The position numbers and the translations under genes are program-made. This document shows, in pieces, positions 34,813 through 42,246 of a stretch of DNA of 64,000 bases. Every line of letters begins with the position of its first letter. Position 1 is the first letter of the stretch. The notes under the pieces were generated by a model. The model did not search any database and was not told where the DNA came from. It saw nothing but the letters and a program-made list of their open reading frames with translations. The DNA is from IOR16 sp963521065 (GTDB lineage Bacteria > Bacillota > Clostridia > Peptostreptococcales > Anaerovoracaceae), in assembly GCA_963521065.1 (NCBI GenBank), contig CAUQTI010000002.1, positions 186,001-250,000 of the forward strand, written 5' to 3'.

Positions 34813-36660
34813 TTAATGACAGCTCGGTGCACCCCCGGCGGCTCCAAACGTTTCTGACGGCCAAATGAGAGGCCTAAAATCAGATACTTCCTTTTTAATT
34901 TCTTCAATGTCAACTTCATTGATATCTTCTACTACCTTGATATACCCAAAGAGTGTGCTCTCCCCATTTGAAAAATCAAAGTCTCCAACCGGATACAGAA
35001 AAAGTGAATTTTCACCGCTAACTAACGATACTTTTGACGCATAGTCAGGAACAAGTAAATCCGTGCTGTTTGCTCCGGAAGTGCCATTTTCTACGATCCA
35101 TTCGGTTTCAAGATCTGCCTGAACCACCATAACCGCAGGCTGAAATCCACGTTCTGTCATCTTCATCTTTATCGTCTGATATTCCCCTGTCTGCGAGGCG
35201 ACCACAATTTCATCGGTTGGTATCACATAATCTGATACAGCTGCCTCCTCAGCCACTCCACCTGCAAGCTGCTCTTCTTCGTAAGAAGCATCTTCCTGTG
35301 AAACATCAGTTCCTGCTTCCACAACCTTAATTGCACTTCGAATCATCCCCATCCAACAGCTGAAAGGAAAGCGCCCCGTCTTGGAAGGCGTAAATTCAAT
35401 GATATTTTCTCCTTCTTTAAATTGGTGCTCAATGTTGTATTCAGGGATAAGCATCCGATTATTACAACCATTAATACTGCCCTGCGGTGCATCAATAATC
35501 CATTTTACGGGCACCCCTTCTTGGACCGTAATCGCCGGATATTTCCCGGGCAACAAGGTACTGTTCACAATTTGGACGCCATCCTCTATTTTTACAGAGC
35601 TTTCGGCAGCAGCTGAATTTGCAATCAGCCCGTCGGTTAAAGGAAGTGCCCATCCAGTCAACCCCCAGCCTTGGGAAAACATTGACATACCCAGTACGAC
35701 GACGAGTACGGCACCCGCAGTCATAATCTTTTTAGAAAATTTCTTCCCTAATAAAGAGCTTGCCGCTCCAACCCCAAACATCAAGGGTACCGTTCCCAAA
35801 CTAAAAAGAAGCATAGAAAAGGCACCTGCAATCGGACTCCCCGTGGATAACGCATAAATCTGCATTGACTGCAGAGGACCGCAAGGCATTAATCCATTCA
35901 ACAACCCTACAAACAAAGGGCTTCTGCTTCCTGCTTTCCGCTTATCAATTTGTTTAGAAAAAAACACAGGCAGCCTAGGAGTAATCCTTCGAAGTATCGG
36001 AAAAATTCCAAGTGTATTGATTCCCATAATGACCATGAAAATGCCTGCAATTAATTTGAGCATTCCCTGCATGGTACTTGAAAACGTAACGACAGAGCCC
36101 AATCCTCCTACAATAAATCCTACAACTGTATAGGAGACTACACGGCCTAAATTATATAAAAAAGCGGGCCGAAAGGTAGAAAAAGCTTCCCTTCTTCCCT
36201 TTTGTATTTTATTTTGCGGGATACATTGTGATAAATTGATTCCCCCACACATGGCAACACAATGTACAGAAGTGAGTAACCCGATAAAGAACAGCATCCC
36301 GTATCCCATATCGACCTCAGCCAGCCGGCTTGGCACAAGGAGGTTCAAAATCCCAAACTGCTGTAGAAGAAGGTAAAAAGAAGCGATAATAATCAGCAGC
36401 CCAATCACTCTTTTGGTGCTTCCTGACTTTTCTTTACGTTCCTGCAATACTGTGTAATCAAGGTTTTGAATGATTGCCTTAATATCCTTCAGCTTTATAA
36501 TGTCCGTGTCATATACAATATCTGCTATGCCTTCACTATAGCTGACCCTCACGGATTTAATTCCCGCAGTATTCTTAAGCTTTTTCTCAATCCGGTTTTG
36601 ACAGCTGATACACGTCATTCCTCCAATGCATAACTGCCTTTCTTTTACCGCGGCTTCCAT
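34813..36660 (-). CDS. HMA domain / TauE-SafE (UreH-like) membrane domain / cupredoxin-like fusion
   Basis: A 615-residue multi-domain protein. Residues 5-72 are an HMA metallochaperone domain (GGMTCISCQNRIEKKLK). A membrane domain of the TauE/SafE-UreH type follows (about 80-345), with VHCVAMCGGINLSQC and NGLMPCGPLQSMQIYA. Two extracytoplasmic cupredoxin-like segments complete it (about 360-455, ending FPFSCWMGMIRS; and about 475-590). The Cys and Met in FSCWMGM are typical blue-copper-like ligands. The likely job is to move Cu(I) across or along the membrane to the outer cupredoxin domains, together with CopA. A GGAGGGCG site precedes the start. Confidence 0.85.
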   Translation of the reverse strand: MEAAVKERQLCIGGMTCISCQNRIEKKLKNTAGIKSVRVSYSEGIADIVYDTDIIKLKDIKAIIQNLDYTVLQERKEKSGSTKRVIGLLIIIASFYLLLQQFGILNLLVPSRLAEVDMGYGMLFFIGLLTSVHCVAMCGGINLSQCIPQNKIQKGRREAFSTFRPAFLYNLGRVVSYTVVGFIVGGLGSVVTFSSTMQGMLKLIAGIFMVIMGINTLGIFPILRRITPRLPVFFSKQIDKRKAGSRSPLFVGLLNGLMPCGPLQSMQIYALSTGSPIAGAFSMLLFSLGTVPLMFGVGAASSLLGKKFSKKIMTAGAVLVVVLGMSMFSQGWGLTGWALPLTDGLIANSAAAESSVKIEDGVQIVNSTLLPGKYPAITVQEGVPVKWIIDAPQGSINGCNNRMLIPEYNIEHQFKEGENIIEFTPSKTGRFPFSCWMGMIRSAIKVVEAGTDVSQEDASYEEEQLAGGVAEEAAVSDYVIPTDEIVVASQTGEYQTIKMKMTERGFQPAVMVVQADLETEWIVENGTSGANSTDLLVPDYASKVSLVSGENSLFLYPVGDFDFSNGESTLFGYIKVVEDINEVDIEEIKKEVSDFRPLIWPSETFGAAGGAPSCH

Positions 36661-36721
36661 TTACACGCCCTCCTGACTATTCTTATTCACGACCTATTCC
36701 TTAATAATTAAATGCTCTCAA

Positions 36722-36859
36722 TTAGTGTTTACGGTTTTCCTGACGGCTGTTCAAGCCACAGCAGCTTGGAGTTCCGTTTCCAAAAATCTCCTGATTTGAC
36801 TTCTCCAGTCTCTTTAAATAATTATTAAATGCTTTTTTAAAACGGTTCCAAATTTTCAT
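36722..36859 (-). CDS. 45-residue LDCC-type putative metal-binding peptide
   Basis: A small gene with AGGAGG nine bases before ATG. The peptide starts MKIWNRFKKAFNNYLKRLEK, an amphipathic helix, and has a PSCCGLN motif that resembles the 'LDCC motif putative metal-binding protein' family. It is the first gene of the copper cluster on this strand, 62 bases upstream of the HMA-TauE/SafE gene. Such peptides often accompany copper or mercury genes. A role as a small cytoplasmic metal buffer is inferred. Confidence 0.7.
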   Translation of the reverse strand: MKIWNRFKKAFNNYLKRLEKSNQEIFGNGTPSCCGLNSRQENRKH

Positions 36860-36978
36860 AGTCACGCCTCCTGATATTTTTTATTTTATGCGGTCATTCT
36901 AAAGAGCAAATTTGTAAAAATTATGTGTTTGCACTATTTTTACAGGAAGTATTATGAAATATTTTGCAAACAAAAAGA

Positions 36979-37005
36979 CACTGTTCGGAAAAACCGCAAA
37001 CAGTG
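36979..37005 (-). terminator. terminator of the EFR1 gene
   Basis: A CACTGTT/AACAGTG stem with an inner CGG/CCG pair is followed on the minus strand by CTTTTTG, about 30 bases after the 37037 stop. Confidence 0.8.
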
Positions 37006-37036
37006 CCGCAAAAAATGTGATCTGAAATAATAATTT

Positions 37037-37801
37037 TTATAGGTTGGGATTGTAATATCTTCCTTTATTTTTCGTTTTCTTACCATATTCAATCGCTTGA
37101 ACCGGGCAACGATGGATGCAGGCAAGACATTTTGTACAGCGATCTCCCCACTTAGGTTTTCCTTCTAGCAATATAATATTTTGGATTGGGCAAATTCGCT
37201 CACAAAGGCTGCAGGAGATACAATTATTTTCCGTATGGAACTTCTTTGAACCTAAAGCAAACTTATTAAATAAGGGGCTGATTACATACGTATTGAGAAA
37301 CGATTTACTTCCTTCATAGCATTCAAATACCCCTTCTTTCTTTTTCTCAATTACTTCATTGATATGTTGCACGACTTGTTGTGCATCCTCTAATTTTATC
37401 CGCTCTTCTTCTTTTGAATCTACATCATACAAAATGATATAGTTGTTAGGCATGAAAACAGAAAATCCACTGTCAAGTTTGAGATTTCTTTTTTCTAACG
37501 CCTTCCCTAGCAGCTTCATCGTATATCCGGCAGTATCTCCACAGGTACCGACCGCAAAAGTATATGGATTGCTATCCTGCTTTATTTCAAGTTTTTCGAT
37601 GAAATCCATTACGATTTTCGGTGGTGCCCAGGCATAGATTGGAAATACAAACCCTAGCTTTTCGCCTGGTTTTAGAGAAAATGAAAAAGATGCAGCTGCG
37701 TTCATCTGCTCCGCGATCGATACTACTTGTTCTCCTTGAAATTCAGCCAAATTTTTTGCGACCCACAGGCTATTTCCTGTGCCTGAAAAGTAAAATATCA
37801 T
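37037..37801 (-). CDS. EFR1 family flavodoxin-ferredoxin protein
   Basis: A 254-residue electron carrier. The N-terminus has the FMN-binding signature MIFYFSGTGNSLWVAKNL of flavodoxin-like EFR1 proteins. The C-terminus carries two [4Fe-4S] sets, CISCSLCERICP and CTKCLACIHRCP. It probably relays electrons between low-potential carriers in the cytoplasm; the partner is unknown. It is monocistronic, facing the copper cluster, with a terminator. Confidence 0.88.
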   Translation of the reverse strand: MIFYFSGTGNSLWVAKNLAEFQGEQVVSIAEQMNAAASFSFSLKPGEKLGFVFPIYAWAPPKIVMDFIEKLEIKQDSNPYTFAVGTCGDTAGYTMKLLGKALEKRNLKLDSGFSVFMPNNYIILYDVDSKEEERIKLEDAQQVVQHINEVIEKKKEGVFECYEGSKSFLNTYVISPLFNKFALGSKKFHTENNCISCSLCERICPIQNIILLEGKPKWGDRCTKCLACIHRCPVQAIEYGKKTKNKGRYYNPNL

Positions 37802-37959
37802 AAACTGTCCCTTTCTCTTTCAAGTTTTTATGTTATTATAATTATAGTTACCGAGCACAGCTTTTCAAGTAGATACAGGAAAAAGAAAATGATTCCTGCT
37901 TTTACTACTTTAAAAGAGTTGGGTGGAAAGCATCCAAACTATAAAAAAGGAGTCAATCA

Positions 37960-38151
37960 ATGAACGGACAAAATCGCAAAGATATTGCGATCGGCACTCG
38001 AGTAAATATCGTTTTGAAAGTCGATCAACGCACCGGCAGGCTTACGGAAGGTATCGTGGCAAAACTGCTGACAAAAAGCAGTTTTCATCCTCATGGAATC
38101 AAGGTTATGCTGGAAGACGGCCAAGTCGGCCGGGTCCAAGAAATTTTATAA
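37960..38151 (+). CDS. ywbE: YwbE family protein
   Basis: A 63-residue protein matching the widespread YwbE family (KDIAIGTRVNIVLKVDQRTGRLTEGIVAKLLTKSS, HPHGIKVML, GQVGRVQEI). The pattern suggests a small beta-barrel, and function is unknown. AAAGGAG precedes the start. The gene has its own terminator and is unlikely to belong to the operon that begins at 38424. Confidence 0.88.
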   Translation: MNGQNRKDIAIGTRVNIVLKVDQRTGRLTEGIVAKLLTKSSFHPHGIKVMLEDGQVGRVQEIL

Positions 38152-38157
38152 TCCGTA

Positions 38158-38209
38158 AAACGGGCAATTCGGGAAGGAAACGGCTTCCCCCAATGTCCGT
38201 TTCTTTTTC
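38158..38209 (+). terminator. terminator after ywbE
   Basis: An outer AAACGG/CCGTTT stem encloses an inner GGGAAG/CTTCCC stem and is followed by CTTTTT. Confidence 0.65.
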
Positions 38210-38299
38210 TTTCTTTTAGGCGCTTTTTTCTTAAAGCATAAAGCAAACTAATTCTCTCTAAAATAATCACTCTTTCTTTTTTTTACTATATTTCTTTTT

Positions 38300-38341
38300 G
38301 TAACGCACGTTACGGATTCATTTTTGAATTTGGGATACACT
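38300..38341 (+). promoter_or_regulatory. CRP/FNR-type dyad and promoter of the SBP-GTPase-ABC operon
   Basis: GTAAC-GCAC-GTTAC lies at 38300-38313. A -10 candidate, TACACT, lies at 38336-38341, with centres 32 bp apart. The spacing equals that in front of hcp at 42247 and is within one base of that at 3289. The -10 is weak, consistent with activator dependence. Confidence 0.65.
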
Positions 38342-38423
38342 GATTACAGTAAAGAGGATTATCATTACAAAACCAAGAGTTAGTAATATCAAACTTATAC
38401 ATGGATACAAGGAGGTACTCTAT

Positions 38424-39662
38424 ATGAATCCCTATTTCTCCCTTTCGGATAAAATTTATGACCTGACTGAAACATACCCCGAGCTTATTGATCTGCTCGC
38501 TGCAAATGGATTTGAAAATCTGCGCAACGAGACGATGCGCAAAACCATAGGTCGGACAATCTCGATTGAAACGGCCCTAAACAGTAAAAATCTTGACCCG
38601 CAGCTCTTTGAACAAAAGATGCTGGATGCCATTGCGCAAAAAAAAGAGCCGCTTGCTACAGGACTTATCGACACCATGCAGAAAAGTACGAAAGGTGATT
38701 TGCTGCTCGCAGGTGTTCTTCCCTGCCCAATTCGAGTGCAGCTCCTGGAAAAGCTAGACAGCTGGCTTACAGAACAGAATACCAAGATTCACTATGAACT
38801 GCAAGCAGCCAGCATGGGACTCGACTGGCTCCGAGAAGAAATGATGCAAAGTGCAGATGAAACTGGACTGGCAGATGTGTACCTTTCCGCGGGATTCAGC
38901 CTCTTCTTCGACCAAGCGGTCATGGGAACCCATTTGGAAAAAAAAGTTTTTGCAGACTTGACGGGAGCAGAACGGTTCAATCCAGTCTTCGACAATAAGA
39001 GCATTAATTTAAAAGACCCAAAAAAGCAATATACCATTATCGGCGTAGTTCCCGCGATTTTTATGGTGAATACGGAACTTTTAGGGGAACGTCCATTCCC
39101 ACAAAGCTGGGAAGATTTACTGACCCCAGAATTTGAAAATACCGTCGCCCTGCCGATGAAGGATTTGGATTTATTTAATGCTGTTTTGCTGGGCATCTAC
39201 CAAAAATACGGCGAAGAAGGCGTCGCAAAACTAGGTAAATGCCTGTTAAGCAGTATGCACCCCGCACAAATGGTCAAGGAGGGTGCGAAAAAACAGCAAA
39301 ACAACGGTCCCATAGTAACCGTTATGCCCTATTTCTTTACATGGATGGCGAAAGAAGGCGGTGCACTGAAACCCGTGTGGCCGAAAGACGGTGCCATTAT
39401 CAGCCCGATTTTCCTGTTAACGAAAGCAGCTTCCAAAGAAAAATCACAGCCGCTTGTAGATTTCCTGTTTTCTAAAGAAATGGGAAATGTTCTGTCTGCA
39501 AACGGAAAATTCCCATCCACTCATCCTGAGGTGGACAATGGACTGTCCCCGGAGCAAACCTTTCTATGGCCAGGCTGGGATTTTATCTACAGCCACAACA
39601 TCGGTAATCTATTAAAGGAGACAGAACGCATATTTTTTGATACGGCAGGTGATAAATTATGA
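38424..39662 (+). CDS. DUF1858-like domain fused to a solute-binding-protein fold, no signal peptide
   Basis: A 412-residue protein. Residues about 6-70 resemble DUF1858 (DKIYDLTETYPELIDLLAANGFENL). The rest resembles type II ABC solute-binding proteins of the iron/thiamine group (IIGVVPAIFMVNTELLGERPFPQSWEDLLTPEF; SLFKE-like VDFLFSKEMGNVLSANGKFPSTHP). The N-terminus has no signal peptide, lipobox or Tat motif, so it should be cytosolic. CPIRV near residue 96 may be a ligand site. It is the first gene of a coupled set (ATGA overlap with the GTPase) and is preceded by a perfect AAGGAGG. I know of no characterised homologue. I infer a metal or cluster-fragment binding role. Confidence 0.78.
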   Translation: MNPYFSLSDKIYDLTETYPELIDLLAANGFENLRNETMRKTIGRTISIETALNSKNLDPQLFEQKMLDAIAQKKEPLATGLIDTMQKSTKGDLLLAGVLPCPIRVQLLEKLDSWLTEQNTKIHYELQAASMGLDWLREEMMQSADETGLADVYLSAGFSLFFDQAVMGTHLEKKVFADLTGAERFNPVFDNKSINLKDPKKQYTIIGVVPAIFMVNTELLGERPFPQSWEDLLTPEFENTVALPMKDLDLFNAVLLGIYQKYGEEGVAKLGKCLLSSMHPAQMVKEGAKKQQNNGPIVTVMPYFFTWMAKEGGALKPVWPKDGAIISPIFLLTKAASKEKSQPLVDFLFSKEMGNVLSANGKFPSTHPEVDNGLSPEQTFLWPGWDFIYSHNIGNLLKETERIFFDTAGDKL

Positions 39663-40360
39663 ATCTTGTTATTTTTTCAGGTCCTCCTTCTTCGGGTAAG
39701 ACCTCAGTAATTTTGAAAACCATTGATGCATTTCAAAAACGCGAACTCGCCGTTGGCGTCGTAAAATTTGACTGCCTTTATACGGATGATGACCTATTGT
39801 ATGAAAAAGCAGGTATCCCTGTAAAAAAAGGACTTTCCGGCGCGCTCTGCCCCGATCACTTTTTCGCTTCTAATATTGAAGATGTAGTGGCATGGGGCAA
39901 CCGCGAAAACCTTGATCTTCTGATTACTGAATCAGCAGGCCTCTGCAATCGCTGCTCCCCCTATCTTGCCGGAGTAAAGGGAATCTGTGTCATCGATAAC
40001 CTATCTGGCATTAACACGCCGAAAAAAATCGGCCCTATGCTCAAATCCGCCGATATCGTTGTCATCACGAAAGGTGATATTGTCTCCCAGGCAGAACGTG
40101 AGGTTTTTTCTTCGCGTGTAAGTACGGTCAATCCTAAAGCAATGGTACTGCATGTCAACGGATTGAGCGGACAAGGTGCCTATGAGCTGAGCACCCTGCT
40201 GTACGATGAAACACAAAATTTAGAATCGGTACAAGGAATGAAACTACGCTTTCCTATGCCTTCTGCCATGTGTTCGTACTGTCTGGGAGAAACCCGCATC
40301 GGTGAAAGCTACCAATTGGGCAACACCAAGAAAATGGTATGGGAGGAGGATGCAACATGA
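39659..40360 (+). CDS. HypB/UreG/CobW-like GTPase with two CxxC motifs
   Basis: A 233-residue SIMIBI-class GTPase. The P-loop is GPPSSGKTS at 8-16, the switch segment is ITESAGLC and the guanine-specificity motif is TKGD at 137-140. The metal-binding candidates are C96-NRC99 and, near the C-terminus, C205-SYC208. HypB and UreG use GTP to load nickel into enzymes, and their ENxGN-type motif lies where ESAGLC is found here. It overlaps the genes on both sides by four bases, so stoichiometric synthesis with the binding-protein and ABC ATPase is expected. Likely role: metal insertion into, or repair of, a cluster protein, probably Hcp. Confidence 0.82.
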   Translation: MNLVIFSGPPSSGKTSVILKTIDAFQKRELAVGVVKFDCLYTDDDLLYEKAGIPVKKGLSGALCPDHFFASNIEDVVAWGNRENLDLLITESAGLCNRCSPYLAGVKGICVIDNLSGINTPKKIGPMLKSADIVVITKGDIVSQAEREVFSSRVSTVNPKAMVLHVNGLSGQGAYELSTLLYDETQNLESVQGMKLRFPMPSAMCSYCLGETRIGESYQLGNTKKMVWEEDAT

Positions 40361-41364
40361 AAGATCAAACAATCAAAAAACTGTTAAAAGAATATCCCTT
40401 TGTGGCAGACTTTTTTCAGCAAAACCGCCTGGACATTTATGGGCACGAAGATTTGACATTTACAGATTTTTTATCCAGGTTAAGCGAAGAATATCTGGAG
40501 GATCAAGCCATCGATGTTAAAACTCTGCCGGAGGAATTGGAAAGTTATATTTCGCAAATGCTCCTGTTTTTAGGAATCGAAGAAAAAAGCACCGTACAAT
40601 CTTTGACCATTCTGCCCGGTCAAAACAAAAACGGGCAGGCAGAAACCTTTGAGCGGCTCGACATCCTTTCCTCACAAATCGTATCCATCGTCGGCCCCAC
40701 CGGCTCCGGCAAAAGCCGCCTGCTGGCAGATATCGAATGGGCAGCACAGGGAGACACCCCTACCGGACGCAGCATCCTCATCAACGGCAGCGTACCTGAT
40801 CCAAAATGGCGCTATTCTCCAAACAATAAACTGGTCGCCCAGCTTTCTCAAAACATGAATTTCGTAATGGACATCAGTGCAGGCGAATTCGTAAAGCTCC
40901 ATGCGGAAAGCCGTATGGTGCAGAATTCCGGTGAAATCGCTTCCAAAATTTTAGAATCTGCCAACCGTTTGGCGGGAGAACCTTTTGCCGCCGATACCCC
41001 GGTGACCAGTCTCAGTGGCGGACAGTCTCGTGCTTTGATGATTGCAGATACCGCTATCCTAAGCGCTTCCCCCATCGTGCTAATCGATGAAATTGAGAAT
41101 GCAGGGATCGACCGTCGCAAAGCACTTGAGCTATTGGTTTCACAGGATAAAATTGTATTAATGGCAACGCATGACCCTCTGCTTGCTTTAATGGCTGACT
41201 GGCGCATTGTAATTCAAAACGGCGGAATTCACTCTGTTTTACAAACCTCCTCCGAAGAGAGACAGCTTTTAGTGGAGCTAGGAAACATCGATGCAATCAT
41301 GCAAAATGCCCGGCAGATGCTGCGCAGCGGGAGCAGCTTACAACGGGAATCACTCTTTCCATAG
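40357..41364 (+). CDS. soluble ABC ATPase with N-terminal ScdA_N/DUF1858-like domain
   Basis: A 335-residue protein. Residues 5-40 (IKKLLKEYPFVADFFQQNRLDI) resemble the ScdA_N/DUF1858 helical module. The ABC core has Walker A GPTGSGKS at 113-120, a Q-loop near 154, signature LSGGQ at 219-223, Walker B VLIDEIENAG near 241-250 and the switch His in MATHDP. No permease is encoded within 10 kb on either side, and neither partner is exported. It may act like SufC, as an engine for cluster assembly rather than transport. The ATG at 40357 overlaps the GTPase stop and has GGGAGGAGG upstream. Confidence 0.82.
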   Translation: MKDQTIKKLLKEYPFVADFFQQNRLDIYGHEDLTFTDFLSRLSEEYLEDQAIDVKTLPEELESYISQMLLFLGIEEKSTVQSLTILPGQNKNGQAETFERLDILSSQIVSIVGPTGSGKSRLLADIEWAAQGDTPTGRSILINGSVPDPKWRYSPNNKLVAQLSQNMNFVMDISAGEFVKLHAESRMVQNSGEIASKILESANRLAGEPFAADTPVTSLSGGQSRALMIADTAILSASPIVLIDEIENAGIDRRKALELLVSQDKIVLMATHDPLLALMADWRIVIQNGGIHSVLQTSSEERQLLVELGNIDAIMQNARQMLRSGSSLQRESLFP

Positions 41365-41463
41365 GCGTTGAATTTTCCTTGTTGCTTTCTCGCATTCTAT
41401 GATAGAATCAAAAGAAACACAGATGGCAATACCGATAGTAGCAGACGAAGAAAGAAGGTAACT

Positions 41464-42138
41464 ATGATTCATAAGCTAAAATACAGCCCGCTTTTTTCGG
41501 GGATGACCGAAGAAGAAATCTCCGATTGCCTGCAATGCAGTGATGCAAAAATTCTTTCTTACGAAAAGGATGAGATGGTTTTTTATCAGAAAGATGTACC
41601 AACTCACCTGCTCGTATTAATCGAGGGGTCTGTTGCTATATGTAACGACACAGCTTCCGGAAAGCGAAGCATCGTAGCCGCCTTTGATCAGAGCGGAGAG
41701 CTGTTTGGCGAGGTATTTGTTTTTCTAAAGCGCAAGGAATATGACCATTATGCCCAAGCCATCTCCTCCTCTCATGTTTTACAGATTCCAAAAGAATTTC
41801 TTTTTCAGACCTGCGGAGAAATGTGCGGACATCATGCAAAGCTGATTTCCAATATGCTTACAATTCTTGCACAAAAGGCCTATTTTCTCAATCAGAAAGT
41901 GCAAATTCTTTCTTGCGCCACTCTGCGGCAAAAAATAACTAAGGTTTTGTTAAGAAACAGCGATCCTGATGGTAAAGTAAATCTTTCTATGAATCGGGAA
42001 GAGCTCGCAGATTTTTTAAATACCGCGCGCCCCTCCCTCTCCAGAGAGCTGATGAACATGCAGGAGGATGGATTAATCCAAATAAAAAAACGAGCGATTT
42101 ACATTATCGATTATGAGGAATTGCAAAATATTTTATAA
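41464..42138 (+). CDS. hcpR: CRP/FNR family regulator, HcpR-like
   Basis: A 224-residue regulator with an N-terminal cyclic-nucleotide-type effector domain (about 5-125), a dimerisation helix and a C-terminal winged helix. The recognition segment is MNREELADFLNTARPSLSRELMNMQ. The N-terminal FNR cysteine cluster is absent; cysteines at CLQC and CGEMC are available but not FNR-spaced. Regulators of this family next to hcp are known as HcpR and respond to NO or nitrite. The three GTAAC-N4-GTTAC dyads in the window are its probable targets. The start is the ATG at 41464 after AGAAGG; the longer frame reads through the intergenic region. Confidence 0.8.
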   Translation: MIHKLKYSPLFSGMTEEEISDCLQCSDAKILSYEKDEMVFYQKDVPTHLLVLIEGSVAICNDTASGKRSIVAAFDQSGELFGEVFVFLKRKEYDHYAQAISSSHVLQIPKEFLFQTCGEMCGHHAKLISNMLTILAQKAYFLNQKVQILSCATLRQKITKVLLRNSDPDGKVNLSMNREELADFLNTARPSLSRELMNMQEDGLIQIKKRAIYIIDYEELQNIL

Positions 42139-42143
42139 TTTTT

Positions 42144-42191
42144 AAATCCGTAACGAAGGTTACGGATTTTTCTTTTCTCTACTGCTAAGAT
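42144..42191 (+). promoter_or_regulatory. CRP/FNR-type dyad and promoter of the second hcp
   Basis: A 26-base palindrome at 42144-42169 has 11-bp perfect arms around GAAG; the core is GTAAC-GAAG-GTTAC. TAAGAT at 42186-42191 is the -10, with centres 32 bp apart. The arms plus the following T-rich stretch could also form a terminator for the regulator gene, so the element may serve both ends. Confidence 0.78.
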
Positions 42192-42246
42192 GAAGTCACA
42201 AGATAAATGCAACAACTAAAATGATGAAATCAAAGGAGAATGAATT

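Noticed and set aside
38424..41364. Annotation of the three-gene block as an ordinary ABC importer
   Set aside because: There is no permease gene, the binding protein lacks any export signal and a metal-type GTPase is inserted between the two.
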